This document shows, one piece after another, positions 33,489 to 42,311 of a stretch of DNA of 54,714 nt. The translations under genes and the position numbers were made by a program. Location of the stretch: positions 1 to 54,714 of the forward strand of contig JAQTSD010000005.1 in assembly GCA_028711445.1 (NCBI GenBank). The letters are read 5' to 3'. The number at the start of each line of letters is the position of its first letter. Within the stretch, counting starts at the first letter, position 1. The DNA is from Candidatus Peribacteraceae bacterium. GTDB lineage: Bacteria > Patescibacteriota > Gracilibacteria > Peribacterales > Peribacteraceae. The notes beneath the pieces are model-generated. The model had not been told where the DNA came from. It worked only from the letters and a program-made list of their open reading frames with translations, and did not search any database.

Positions 33489-34460
33489 CTATTTTAGTGA
33501 TTTTATGAAACAGTTGGAGCCGCTCGCGCATTCATACTCTAATAATGCCTCAGTAATCGTCGCAAATATTCTATTTCTTGGATCCTCTACTATCATGGAA
33601 TTTCCGTCCGCAACATAAAGAGAACCGTCTAAGGTATTTGAGTTTCTGTTGTTAATTTTACTTACGAATTTAACCATTTCACCGCCAGCACTTTCAACAT
33701 TTGCCATTTTTACTTCACCTAAATCAAATTCTCTTTTGGCGGGAGTATCGGTTCCCTTGAAGATTCCATAATCATTTAGGTTCAATCTGTTGCTTCTAAT
33801 TTTCTCTGCTCCGATTGTACGTGGAATTTCTTCACTAATTTCAAACTGAAAATAGTAGTATTCAGGAATTTTAAAACTAGTAGTTGCTATTGCAATGAGT
33901 TTGATCGATTTAAATTGGCCACCGAATTCAAGTAATAAATTGTCCCTACTAGGCTTGTATGGAGCTTGAGTATTTACCGGATCAACTTCTGTTGTGTAGT
34001 CCTTGAGAATTACTGTCTGTTTGCTCACAGTCGGCTCACAACTTCGTTTAAGTGGGAATTCACTATAGTTAATTTTACAATTGGCGTTTCCTACTTTTTG
34101 TATTTCTCTCGTTTCAGAAAATCCGCCTGTGTCCTCACCACAAATTGACCAGTCACTTATATTCAAGTTTTCCTCCTTACAATCTGGCACATATTCACAT
34201 GCAATTTTTTCATCTGGGCGCTCAACTTTTCCTGGATTCAAACAAGTAATATTTGACCTTCTTATAACATTTCTAACTATGTAGTTATCTTCATTGCATT
34301 CTTTCTCATCTCTAATTTCATAAACGTCATCCACAGTGCATTCGCCCGGTATTACTCCTAGTCCTTGCAACAAATATTTAAGCCCAAAAAGAAGCGCAGA
34401 AACGCCTAGAACCAATACTGCTAATTCCTTTATGCCAATTTTTTTAGCTTCGTCTGTCAT
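33489..34460 (-). CDS. Membrane-anchored cysteine-rich hypothetical protein
   Basis: 323 aa, strongly AT-biased codons unlike the surrounding genes. One N-terminal helix (ELAVLVLGVSALLFGLKYLL) anchors an extracytoplasmic part. Residues about 38-145 hold ten cysteines; ISDWSICGEDTGGFSETREI with later C..C resembles a thrombospondin-type-1 repeat (W-x2-C, G, R). The C-terminal half is beta-rich. No family assigned. The start overlaps the preceding membrane-protein gene by 17 bp. Probably acquired. Confidence 0.6.
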   Translation of the reverse strand: MTDEAKKIGIKELAVLVLGVSALLFGLKYLLQGLGVIPGECTVDDVYEIRDEKECNEDNYIVRNVIRRSNITCLNPGKVERPDEKIACEYVPDCKEENLNISDWSICGEDTGGFSETREIQKVGNANCKINYSEFPLKRSCEPTVSKQTVILKDYTTEVDPVNTQAPYKPSRDNLLLEFGGQFKSIKLIAIATTSFKIPEYYYFQFEISEEIPRTIGAEKIRSNRLNLNDYGIFKGTDTPAKREFDLGEVKMANVESAGGEMVKFVSKINNRNSNTLDGSLYVADGNSMIVEDPRNRIFATITEALLEYECASGSNCFIKSLK

Positions 34461-34746
34461 ACGTTATTCGAAAATTAAAGAAAGATGATAAATTGTATGC
34501 TGATAACAAAGACAGGATGCACATTGCAAAACGCTTAAACTTAAAATCATAATCAATAAATTTTCTAACTGCATTAGTAATCCTTTTATCTAATGGGATG
34601 GTGATTTTAGAGTTATTGCCTAGAAAAGCAATTACGGCGAAAACTGTTGTGAAAAATGCGATAATTGCATAATTCAAAGTGAGATAGATACCATTTAGGG
34701 CTAGCAAGATTAGCCAAGCCGATTCTTCATTAAGTTTAAAGTTCAT
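34444..34746 (-). CDS. Small membrane protein of the AT-rich island
   Basis: 100 aa with two or three hydrophobic segments (LILLALNGIYLTLNYAIIAFFTTVFAVIAFLG and FAMCILSLLSAYNLSSFF). AT-rich. Its first base overlaps the last base of the upstream lipoprotein gene, and its end overlaps the next gene, so all three are tightly coupled. Unrecognised. Confidence 0.55.
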   Translation of the reverse strand: MNFKLNEESAWLILLALNGIYLTLNYAIIAFFTTVFAVIAFLGNNSKITIPLDKRITNAVRKFIDYDFKFKRFAMCILSLLSAYNLSSFFNFRITYDRRS

Positions 34747-35903
34747 TATTTATTTTGGAGTAGATACTTTTTGCCCTGGTTAAATTCTTCCAAAGTCTTG
34801 GCGCATACAACATCCTGCCCCATTGCTTTTGCGGCGGCGCATTTCATCCCTTCTCCACCGTTGTAATAGTGTATGAGCATGTTCTTTGTGAACATGTCGT
34901 ACAGCATGATTGCATATGCCGTACCAGGTCCATATTCCTCTCGCTGCAATATGCACGTATCTAGGGTGGGACTGTAGTAAAACTCAAACTCAATAGAGCC
35001 ATCATCAAAGTGAGTATCCTCATACTCCTGCTGTCCGAATTGCTCACACTTCATTTTGCTGTCGACAGCAGATGGTTCGTGATTAGAAGGTTGTGCTATT
35101 ATTTGAACAGGAGGTGTAGATTCAGTCTGACAAACCTGTCGAGGAACGATAGATTCAATAAACCAACCATTACTTCTCTCTGTCACATTCACATCCATCA
35201 TGTCCTTGCACTTCTCTTTGCCTTGTTCTTTGTAGGTATATACAACGCGCCTCTGCGTCTCTCCAACCCAATCTATCCGCTCAATCTTAAGCATTTGTTC
35301 TAAACCTCCATAGTATTTGGTCATCCGCTCAGAAACGTAACTGCCAGTTTCTTGTTTTTCAGGAATTATAAATTGAACTGCTTTTGAACCGTTTCCCATG
35401 CTCAAAGCATTATAAAAAGCACTCACTGCATTTTCTGCCGAAATTGCACCATTTGTAGTCTTGGCATCCAATTTACTAACAGGTTTTGCATCAGTAGCTT
35501 TCGCACTGTTAATGCACTCAATTTGGACAATATTTTTTAATTTATCTTCAATACCCAAGCCACATCCAAATGCGTCATCCAATATAACATTGTTATCGCT
35601 CGGGCTTCCACAGCTGGCAATTGTGAATCCTTCAGCGCACGAAACCCACATCAAATCACCGGGCGTGTTAAATGATGTGAATATCAGATTTGTCGCATCA
35701 AAGTTCGCAGAGTCTGTTGCGGTCGGAGCATTCCAGGCATTCTTAGTAATCGACCGAGATCCAACTCCACCAACCTGTATTACTTCGGCAACATATCCAA
35801 TGTCTGCTCCGAATGGGATGCTGCTGCCATTATTTGTAGCGGTACATCCAATAAGAATTAGCGTTGCCGTCATTAGGAGCATTTTTTTCATTATGTAAAG
35901 CAT
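34746..35903 (-). CDS. Putative lipoprotein of the AT-rich island
   Basis: 385 aa with a lipoprotein signal: KKMLLMTATLILIGC ends in the lipobox LIGC. The mature protein is threonine/asparagine-rich, with scattered cysteines and an NTF2/DUF4878-like middle (AENAVSAFYNALSMGNGSKAVQFIIPE... VNVTERSNGWFIESIV), a fold that often senses or binds ligands outside cells. Unlike most genes here it has an AAGGA five to six bases before the first ATG. AT-rich codons mark it as foreign to this genome. Confidence 0.62.
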   Translation of the reverse strand: MLYIMKKMLLMTATLILIGCTATNNGSSIPFGADIGYVAEVIQVGGVGSRSITKNAWNAPTATDSANFDATNLIFTSFNTPGDLMWVSCAEGFTIASCGSPSDNNVILDDAFGCGLGIEDKLKNIVQIECINSAKATDAKPVSKLDAKTTNGAISAENAVSAFYNALSMGNGSKAVQFIIPEKQETGSYVSERMTKYYGGLEQMLKIERIDWVGETQRRVVYTYKEQGKEKCKDMMDVNVTERSNGWFIESIVPRQVCQTESTPPVQIIAQPSNHEPSAVDSKMKCEQFGQQEYEDTHFDDGSIEFEFYYSPTLDTCILQREEYGPGTAYAIMLYDMFTKNMLIHYYNGGEGMKCAAAKAMGQDVVCAKTLEEFNQGKKYLLQNK

Positions 35904-36036
35904 CGTATTCCTTGCTACCGGTCTATGTCACGATGAGTTTTAAGTCCCGCTAGCTCGACCTGTTTATTTTTCAAACTTTGTAGCAGTGACTTTTGCTCTT
36001 CCAGTAAACGAAGAGTCGAATTTGAATGGAAGGTGT

Positions 36037-36113
<77 letters not shown>

Positions 36114-36220
36114 ACGAGATGAGGTCTACCATGAGCGAGCGGCAGCGATAGTAGGCTCTTCGACTCACTACGCTACGCTTTGTTTGCTCAGAGTCATTCG
36201 CCTCGCTGACGCGAGTCGAA

Positions 36221-36298
36221 TGGTGCGCCCGGCAGGATTTGAACCTACGACTTCCAGGTCCGCAACCTGGCGTTCTATCCGGGCTGAACTACGGGCGC
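36221..36298 (-). tRNA. tRNA-Arg (anticodon GCG)
   Basis: Minus-strand, 78 nt. Acceptor GCGCCCG/CGGGCGC, D-arm GTTC/GAAC, anticodon stem CCAGG/CCTGG with loop TTGCGGA giving GCG, T-arm containing TAGGTTCAAATCCTG, encoded CCA. It would read CGC and CGU through G34. Most bacteria use ACG, deaminated to ICG, for this codon box. Confidence 0.93.
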
Positions 36299-36393
36299 AC
36301 GCGCGAACGGAGAAAGAACTGCGAATTGCTCGAAACGAGCCGCCAGAGCGTAGCATCCGCGCGGAGGAGAAACAAACCGTTTTGCAGAGAAGA

Positions 36394-36548
36394 GCGCCGG
36401 TTTTCTGTCACGAGCTAAAGTGGTTCGACGGGCTCACCATGACAGAAAACCGGCGCATGTCATCCTGAGCTCGACGAAGGATCGAATGGGCGATACGCCC
36501 TCCACAAATGTGTCGAGTCTTCGACAGGCTCAGACTGACACATTTGTG
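36394..36548. repeat. Tandem palindromic repeats
   Basis: 36394-36410 and 36440-36456 are perfect 17-bp inverted arms (GCGCCGGTTTTCTGTCA and its complement) around a TTCGACGGGCTCACCATGACA module. CATGTCATCCTGAGCTCGACGAAGGAT follows. 36503-36548 is an identical copy of the 46-bp element at 1865-1910. The stretch 36299-36576 has no gene. Confidence 0.75.
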
Positions 36549-36576
36549 ACGAACGGAATGCAACCGGTTTTTCAGC

Positions 36577-39087
36577 TTAATAGATCACATCCTCGATTCC
36601 CCCCGCCTCCGCTTCGAAGATGACAGAGCCTTCGGGTGTGATACTCGGGAAGGCGTGGCTCTGCACTTCGGTGTCCGAGACGGTGTAGAGGGAGTCGGAG
36701 ATGCGCAGGACGCGGAAGATATCCTTCCTGCCGGAATACCAGTAGTCGCCGGCCTTGAGGAAGGTGTCTGAGGCATAGTGGGTGATCGTCCCGAGGAGCT
36801 CGAAGCCGTCTGCGAGCGTGAAGTTGTAGACGTATGCCCCCTGGAAGATGGGACTCCCGTAGGCGCTCGGCTCACCGGACTGCTTCTGCTCGGAGGGGAT
36901 CTGGTAAACGGTGACCGGGAAGCTGATCAACCCCCGCTCCTTGTCGAAGAGCAGCGCTTTGTGATTGGTCAGGAGCGGGCTCGATGTTCCGCGGTCGCCG
37001 ATGACCTCGCGGTACATTTCCTTCGGATTCCCGACATCCGTGACGTCGAACACGGCGATCTTCATGCCCTGGTACCACGCGAAGGATCCTTCCTTGGCGT
37101 CCTCCGCTTCCTTGCCGAAGCCGATGATGTGGGTGGCATCGTAGGGGTGCAGGTAGTCGCTGAAACCGGGGATCTTGAGCTTGCCGAGGATCGTCGGATG
37201 CCGGGGATCCTCCAAGCCGATGACGAAGAACGGATCGATCTTCTTGAAGGTGACCATGTAGGCGCGATCGCCCATGAAACGCACGGAGTAGATCTGTTCG
37301 CCGGGGGCGATATCCTCGATGGAGCCGATCGTCTCCATGTTCATCGAGAGGACGTAGAGATTGTTCATCGACGGGTTCGCCTCGTTCCATACTTCGCCCT
37401 TCGTGGTTGCGATGCGGAAGGTATCGTTGTCTTCATCCATGGAGAATTGGTTCAGGATGTGGCCCGGGACCGATCCCTTTGCTTCGAAGGAAACGCCGTC
37501 ATCGGTGAAGCTGAAACGGTAGATGGAAGTCTTCTGGGTGTTGTCAGATGTCGGCGCGTCGTATCTCCACTGGTAGTTCCATTCCGTCTGCGCGACATAG
37601 AGATTCTCCAGGGATGCATAGACATTTTGGGCATTGCCGACGATCACTTCGCGCCCCACTTCCTTGGAGGTGTTCGTGAGAGGGATGATCGCGACGGTAA
37701 GGTACTGCGGGGAGGGAACATGAGGGAGGATGACGACGTTTCCGCAGCGTGCCATCGGCTGCTCGGTGGCGGATATGGTGGTGTCCTCGAAGCGCGGCAT
37801 CAGGCTGCTCTCCTCGGTTTTGAGCGTGGGGATCGGCTCGCGGATGGCCATCGGCGTATTGAGCACGAGGTAGAGTGAGTCAGAGATGCGTCGGGAAGAC
37901 GTGAGCGAACCGTCGAGCGTCACGCGGCGCTTGAGCACCGGAGCAGCGGGATCGGAGACGTCGTAGAGACGCGCTTCCGTGCGGTTGACGTAGTAGGGGT
38001 ACGGCCAGACGACGGGCATCACGGACTTTTCCATAATGCGGACTGGGCTACCACTCTTCCTTCCGATGATCGTGAGGATGTCATGGTCGATGTAGAGATC
38101 GGTGGGGGAGAACGAATCATCATCGAACCGTATGGTGCTCGTGAGCGCGAGGGCGTCCGCAGGGAGCGCCTTCACGATGCGCACGACCGTTCCGCCGGAG
38201 ATCATGTAGAGGTACTTTCCGTCGGTCTTCACGATGTCCCCTTCATCCACGCCTGCCACCTGCGCGTTCGTTTGCGAGTAGTCGCCGTCATCGGCGGCCG
38301 TTTCCGCCGATTGTGCCGCAGTCGGTGCGAGTCCGAGCGATGGGACGATTGATTTTTCGCGCATCATTCCTCCGTAGCCCATTCCGGTTTGTTGTGCTTG
38401 CTCAGCCAATGCCCGGAGATCGGCGCAGGACTTGGCCTGTTGCGGGACATCGCTCGCCATGTTCACCGTCATCTCCGGGTACTTCACATTGAGGACGCCA
38501 ATGCTCGGTTGGTCGGTCTTACCCTCCGCAAGTCGCCACATGATCTCCGCCATCTCGCCGCGGTTGATGGGCCGATCGAAGCCAGAGATGCTTGGCGGGA
38601 TCGCTTTGGAGCTCTCGAGTGCGCGAACGAACGGCTCAAACCAATCATCGCTCCCGTTATCCGAAACGGTTTGCTTGAATGCGAGAGTGACGATCTTGGA
38701 TGCCTCCACGAACGTGATGGTCTGCTCGGGTTTGAAGGTGCCGTCGGGATAGCCGCTGACGATACCCTCCTTCTTGGCCGTGCAGACGTACAGAGCGAAC
38801 CATTGGTCCATGACGTCGGGGAAGCAGTCGCTGCCGGAGAATGTCTGCCCCTTCGTGCGCCCCTCGAGGACGATCTTGAGGAATTCCGCGCGATTGATTG
38901 TGCTCAGAGGCTTGAATGTCCCATCTGCGTATCCCTCGATCACGCCATTGCCCTCAAGGGCATCGATCGCTTCCTGATAGGAAGTCTGCGAGCTGACATC
39001 CGAGAAGGCGAACACGGGCAGGCTGCCCGGCCACAGAAGGGATGCGAGCAGCGTAATAAAGACAAGGCGCGATGAAGAGTGGCGCAT
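36577..39087 (-). CDS. Secreted SLH-domain protein with beta-propeller
   Basis: About 836 aa. A signal peptide (SSSRLVFITLLASLLWPGSLPVFA) is followed by three S-layer-homology units: GVIEGYADGTFKPLSTINRAEF, GIVSGYPDGTFKPEQTITFVEA and a weaker third (DRPINRGEMAEIMWRLAEG). These usually attach proteins to the cell-wall polymer. From about residue 285 the protein matches the secreted beta-propeller family, with repeated YLYMISGGTVVRIVKA / DRAYMVTFKKIDPFFVIGLEDP-type blades. A surface structural or binding role is likely. Shares its SLH part with the 45546-46799 protein. Confidence 0.85.
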   Translation of the reverse strand: MRHSSSRLVFITLLASLLWPGSLPVFAFSDVSSQTSYQEAIDALEGNGVIEGYADGTFKPLSTINRAEFLKIVLEGRTKGQTFSGSDCFPDVMDQWFALYVCTAKKEGIVSGYPDGTFKPEQTITFVEASKIVTLAFKQTVSDNGSDDWFEPFVRALESSKAIPPSISGFDRPINRGEMAEIMWRLAEGKTDQPSIGVLNVKYPEMTVNMASDVPQQAKSCADLRALAEQAQQTGMGYGGMMREKSIVPSLGLAPTAAQSAETAADDGDYSQTNAQVAGVDEGDIVKTDGKYLYMISGGTVVRIVKALPADALALTSTIRFDDDSFSPTDLYIDHDILTIIGRKSGSPVRIMEKSVMPVVWPYPYYVNRTEARLYDVSDPAAPVLKRRVTLDGSLTSSRRISDSLYLVLNTPMAIREPIPTLKTEESSLMPRFEDTTISATEQPMARCGNVVILPHVPSPQYLTVAIIPLTNTSKEVGREVIVGNAQNVYASLENLYVAQTEWNYQWRYDAPTSDNTQKTSIYRFSFTDDGVSFEAKGSVPGHILNQFSMDEDNDTFRIATTKGEVWNEANPSMNNLYVLSMNMETIGSIEDIAPGEQIYSVRFMGDRAYMVTFKKIDPFFVIGLEDPRHPTILGKLKIPGFSDYLHPYDATHIIGFGKEAEDAKEGSFAWYQGMKIAVFDVTDVGNPKEMYREVIGDRGTSSPLLTNHKALLFDKERGLISFPVTVYQIPSEQKQSGEPSAYGSPIFQGAYVYNFTLADGFELLGTITHYASDTFLKAGDYWYSGRKDIFRVLRISDSLYTVSDTEVQSHAFPSITPEGSVIFEAEAGGIEDVIY

Positions 39088-39225
39088 ACGATTGGGGGGT
39101 GAGAATGACACTAAGACGACAGGGTACAGGTTTTCTTACAGAAAATCAGGACGATGCTTTTCGTTCTTGCACATTGGCATTGCGGTGATGCGGGAGGTGC
39201 TGAAGAATGCCGGCCCTCCAATATA

Positions 39226-39534
39226 ATGTTTCAAAATTGGTTCTCATCCTTCAGAAGAGGCGAGACTGATCCGCAGAGCGATACGCAGACGGAAATATCC
39301 GGTGGCAGTTTCGCGGTCGGGGACCTCGTGCAGCATAAATTCCGTCCGTGGTACGGGCGCATTGTTGCCTTTGAGCCGGCGTCAACTGCGGGGGGCAGGG
39401 GGGAGTGGGCAGTGGTGGAAACCGGAGAGATGTGCGGAGCGGATCATCTGATGTTCTTCGCATCATTTCGTACGAGTGTGGCGAATCTTCTGAAGATGAA
39501 TGAAGGTGATGAAAAATCGCAAGCTGTCAGTTAG
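39226..39534 (+). CDS. Hypothetical protein with small beta-barrel
   Basis: About 102 aa. The middle, GGSFAVGDLVQHKFRPWYGRIVAFE, has the VGD-V-hydrophobic-G-x-I pattern of SH3-like/KOW or CarD-like barrels, and then GEWAVVETGE. No family is certain. The ATG at 39226 lies inside a TATAAT, which cannot be its own -10, so the promoter and exact start are unclear; the frame stays open back to 39154. Confidence 0.45.
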   Translation: MFQNWFSSFRRGETDPQSDTQTEISGGSFAVGDLVQHKFRPWYGRIVAFEPASTAGGRGEWAVVETGEMCGADHLMFFASFRTSVANLLKMNEGDEKSQAVS

Positions 39535-39616
39535 GCTCGTTCCTTCTTTCTTTGTCAGGGAAAAAAGAAGAAGCGTGGCTAAGTTATGCGAAATTATTCA
39601 TATTAAGGGAATCGCG

Positions 39617-39757
39617 AAGCGTTGGGTCTCGCGGGCCCCAACGCTGGAGCGATACCTTGAAGGGAAAGGGGTGTCCATGAGGGGGAAACCGTCAAGGTTT
39701 CCCCCTCATGAATTTCTTAAAATGGGCATCTGCCCGGGTTGAGATGGGCAGATGCCC
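39617..39757. other. Three consecutive perfect hairpins
   Basis: Arms AGCGTTGGG/CCCAACGCT; then CATGAGGGGGAAACC (39676-39690) / GGTTTCCCCCTCATG (39696-39710), loop GTCAA; then GGGCATCTGCCC (39724-39735) / GGGCAGATGCCC (39746-39757). On the minus strand the last is followed by ATTTTAAG and could terminate the structured RNA. On the plus strand they would lie upstream of it. Confidence 0.6.
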
Positions 39758-39777
39758 TGCGGTGACCAACCGCGTTA

Positions 39778-40113
39778 CTCCCTACCCGTTGATGCCGTAG
39801 GTGGCATCAGGCCTTGTGTGTTTGTGTAGAGCCCGAATGCTCGGGCAACGGCTCCCCGTTTTGATCCCTCGGGGAAGGGGAGTTGTTTGTTTGTGTCCTG
39901 CAACCCGCCTGATTTGGACGGGTGACGATGGTCAGTCGTGAGCAGGGAGGTGCGAGAAGTGACTGGACACAGGACTCGTGAAGAACCCTGCGCCCGGGGA
40001 GACCCCGGGAAAGGACCGTAAGACATGGGAATGGCGAGCGGTGAGGCCCTCCAAACCATGTGACCCACGGTGTCACTTCTCACATCTCCCTGCGAGTGAG
40101 AATGGGTCGGGAG
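39778..40113 (-). ncRNA. Large structured RNA of unknown class
   Basis: A stretch without protein-coding character but with dense complementarity. Closing helix: CTCCCTACCC (39778-39787) with GGGTCGGGAG (40104-40113), one mismatch. Long helix: 39942-39963 with 40072-40093, 22 pairs of which 20 are Watson-Crick, one G-T, one mismatch. Nested inside: ACCGT/ACGGT, ACATGG/CCATGT, CCCGGGG-AGA-CCCCGGG. Other hairpins: TGATGCC/GGCATCA, GCCCGA/TCGGGC. TGTGTCC (39892) can pair with GGACACA (39965), a pseudoknot. The minus strand has a consensus promoter and a terminator; the plus strand has purine-richer loops. The strand is therefore a preference. Confidence 0.6.
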
Positions 40114-40135
40114 CTGCGAAAGAACGAATCTCATA

Positions 40136-40164
40136 AGTATAGCATCTCTGGACATAGTCAGCAA
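40136..40164 (-). promoter_or_regulatory. Promoter of the structured RNA
   Basis: Minus-strand TTGCTG (40164-40159), 17-bp spacer, TATACT (40141-40136). It would start RNA near 40129. It overlaps, in the opposite direction, the gmk promoter region. Confidence 0.65.
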
Positions 40165-40190
40165 GGCTTCGATCCGCTAGGATTGCCTCC

Positions 40191-40793
40191 ATGAAGCGCT
40201 CCAAAGAGCATGGCTCCGGCAAGCTTCTCCTGCTCATCGGCCCGAGTGGCGTGGGGAAGAGCGTCATTCTCAATGCCTTGCGTGAGCGGCATCCGGAGCT
40301 TCATTTCCCGCGCAGTGCCACGACGAGATCACGCCGTTCCGGAGAGGGGGACATGCTCTATCGCTTTGTGACGGACGAGGAATTCGATCGGCTCATTGCG
40401 GAGAACAAGGTGCTCGAGTGGGCGGTGGTTCACGGGGGCGCGCGTTACGGGACGCTCGAGGAGGAGATCGTGCCGTTCATCGAGTCGGGCAAGACCGTCG
40501 TGCGAGAGGTGGATGTGCAGGGGTTCGATTCCATTCGCAACCACCATTTTTTCCGCGGGCCGGATGCTCCGTACTGCCTAGAGTCTCTCTTCATTCTCCC
40601 CGAGAGACGCGAACAGCTGGTCGATCGCATCCGCAAGCGTGCACCCATTGCGGAGGATGAGCTGCAGCGGCGCATTGCGAGTATGGAGCGGGAGCTCACA
40701 TATGCACGGCTTTGTGATCATCAGGTGGTGAATCGGGAAGGGGCCCTCGATGCAACCATTGAGTCTGTAGAGAAAATACTTTCTGTGTCCTGA
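40191..40793 (+). CDS. gmk: Guanylate kinase
   Basis: A 200-aa enzyme phosphorylating GMP to GDP. P-loop GPSGVGKS (about residues 18-25), GMP-binding segment SATTRSRRSGEGDMLYRFV, EWAVVHGGARYGT, and the LID region RIRKRAPIAEDELQRRIAS. The second GMP-binding stretch differs slightly from the usual RxPRxGExxGxDYxF. TAGGAT lies 7 nt before the ATG (TGCCTCC between), so the mRNA is likely leaderless. Confidence 0.92.
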   Translation: MKRSKEHGSGKLLLLIGPSGVGKSVILNALRERHPELHFPRSATTRSRRSGEGDMLYRFVTDEEFDRLIAENKVLEWAVVHGGARYGTLEEEIVPFIESGKTVVREVDVQGFDSIRNHHFFRGPDAPYCLESLFILPERREQLVDRIRKRAPIAEDELQRRIASMERELTYARLCDHQVVNREGALDATIESVEKILSVS

Positions 40794-40814
40794 GGTCGTC
40801 GGTAGAATCCACCT

Positions 40815-41807
40815 ATGGCGCGTCAGAAAATTGCACTGCTCTACGTTGGAGGGTCGATCGGAATGAGGGCGAATCAGAAAACGGGGCGTATCGAGCCCAT
40901 TGAATCCCTGAACGAGATTCATCGTTTTTTGCCGGAATTGCAACGGGAGGTCGCACTCAAATTCTTCACGCTCACCAACGTCGGATCGTCGGAGGTTACG
41001 CCGGAGCACTGGACGGAGATCGCGCGTACGATCGAATCCATCTATGATGAATTCGAGGGATTCGTCGTCGTACACGGGACGAACACAATGGGGTTTACGG
41101 CTGCAGCGTTGAGCTTTGCCTTGCAGGGTCTGAGCAAGCCGGTCATTCTCACGGGTGCAATTTTGCCGATGAATGACATCGCTGGTGACGGTCGTATGAA
41201 TCTCATCTATGCCATTCGTGCCGCACAGCTCGATATTGCGGAGGTGTGTGTCGTGCTGGGGCCTCGCGTGTTGCGTGGTAGCCGCACGAAGAAGGTCAAT
41301 CAATCACTCATCAAAACATTCGATACGCCGACGCTCAATACGCTTGTGGATTTCAATGTGGAACTGAGGATGTCGCCGCTGCGCATCGTACGTCGCAAGC
41401 GCACCTTGAGCTGTCACCCGACCTTCGATTCGAACGTTGTCATCGTCACGATCTACCCTGGCATGCCTGAGGCGTATCTCGATGTTATCCTCGCTGCCAA
41501 GCCGCACGGCATTGTATTGCGGGCATACGGACCGGGCATGCTGCCCGAGAGAATCTTCCCATGGCTCGGGCGGGTGACCAAAGCGCAGATTCCCATCGTC
41601 ATTACTTCGCAGGCGCTGCGTGGGAGGATCGATCTCCATCGTTATCGCAAGCAGCTGACACTCGAACGCCTTGGTCTCATATCTGGTAAGGATATGACTT
41701 ACGAATGCGCCACGACCAAACTCATGTGGGGTCTCACGCGCGCGAAGAACATGCATGCGTTGCGGGAATTGATGGAGAAGAGTCTGGTGGGGGAATTGTC
41801 GGAATAA
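40815..41807 (+). CDS. Asparaginase-family protein with altered catalytic motifs
   Basis: 330 aa, full length for the type I L-asparaginase family. The first catalytic motif, normally TGGTIGM, reads VGGSIGM, replacing the nucleophilic Thr by Ser. The second, normally HGTDTM, reads HGTNTM, with Asn for the catalytic Asp. The lysine in RGSRTKKV is retained. Activity may be weak, or the substrate different. It starts 21 nt after gmk with its own TAGAAT 6 nt before the ATG (CCACCT between), a leaderless pattern. Confidence 0.8.
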   Translation: MARQKIALLYVGGSIGMRANQKTGRIEPIESLNEIHRFLPELQREVALKFFTLTNVGSSEVTPEHWTEIARTIESIYDEFEGFVVVHGTNTMGFTAAALSFALQGLSKPVILTGAILPMNDIAGDGRMNLIYAIRAAQLDIAEVCVVLGPRVLRGSRTKKVNQSLIKTFDTPTLNTLVDFNVELRMSPLRIVRRKRTLSCHPTFDSNVVIVTIYPGMPEAYLDVILAAKPHGIVLRAYGPGMLPERIFPWLGRVTKAQIPIVITSQALRGRIDLHRYRKQLTLERLGLISGKDMTYECATTKLMWGLTRAKNMHALRELMEKSLVGELSE

Positions 41808-41860
41808 GGTGAGGGCCCGTGGTGTTGGCGAATTGATCTTTTTCCTGTCTTGAAGCGGTA

Positions 41861-41935
41861 TCACCCCGAGCGCAGTCGAAGGGTGACACCGTGTGACTAT
41901 GGTTCGATTGCGCTCACCATGGCACGCTTTTTTTA
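41861..41935. repeat. Intergenic repeat unit
   Basis: CACCCCGAGCGCAGTCGAAGGGTGACA followed by TGGTTCGATTGCGCTCACCATGGCA and a run of seven T. The two modules are those found at 36421 and 42228. The hairpin-plus-T arrangement may terminate the upstream transcript. Confidence 0.55.
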
Positions 41936-41976
41936 ACATTCGTTATTCATGTGAGCGTTTTACGAGTAAGTGAACG

Positions 41977-42156
41977 CTATTTAGCTTCATCTTCACCCTC
42001 TTTTCTCTTCTCTTTCCGATGTTTTTCCTCGTGCAATTCCACAAGTTTCTTTCCCACGATGGAGCCAATGGCTCCGCCAATGATCAGACCAACGACTAGC
42101 CGTTCCATCGACTTCTTGATCTTGCCTCCTTCTTGTTTTCGGCGAAAGGGCCACAT
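41977..42156 (-). CDS. Small glycine-zipper membrane protein
   Basis: 59 aa. A basic N-terminus (MWPFRRKQEGGKIKKS) precedes one helix with small-residue repeats (LVVGLIIGGAIGSIVGKKLVE) and a highly charged tail. Such YtxH-like proteins are common and poorly characterised. TACCAT lies 7 nt before the ATG, giving a leaderless pattern identical to that of the uracil-DNA glycosylase gene. Confidence 0.65.
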   Translation of the reverse strand: MWPFRRKQEGGKIKKSMERLVVGLIIGGAIGSIVGKKLVELHEEKHRKEKRKEGEDEAK

Positions 42157-42221
42157 CGAAACAATGGTAGCACGGGGAGTGATTGGCGTGAAGTCAACAG
42201 AGGCAAACGCTGAAAAAACGA

Positions 42222-42308
42222 AAACATGTCATCCTGAGCTCGTCGAAGGATGACATGCGGATGAAAGGAGGAGCGTCATGGTTCGACGCGCTCACCATGA
42301 CGTGTTTC
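42222..42308. repeat. Palindromic repeat pair
   Basis: 42225-42257 is a near-perfect palindrome with CATGTCATCC/GGATGACATG ends around TGAGCTCGTCGA. 42277-42301 holds the companion module, TCATGGT/ACCATGA around TCGACGCGCTC. Outer bases AAACATGTCAT/ATGACGTGTTT also pair. Confidence 0.7.
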
Positions 42309-42311
42309 CAG

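Noticed and set aside
39778-40113. Assignment of the structured RNA to RNase P, tmRNA or SRP RNA
   Set aside because: I could not find the RNase P GGAAAGTCC and ACAGAA core motifs, a tmRNA tRNA-like end with CCA, or the SRP GGTCAGG...AGCAG motif on either strand. An Infernal search could overturn this.
39775-40164. 129-aa minus-strand ORF over the structured RNA
   Set aside because: Ser/Thr/Pro/Arg-rich composition without hydrophobic pattern, and the DNA is explained by dense RNA helices.
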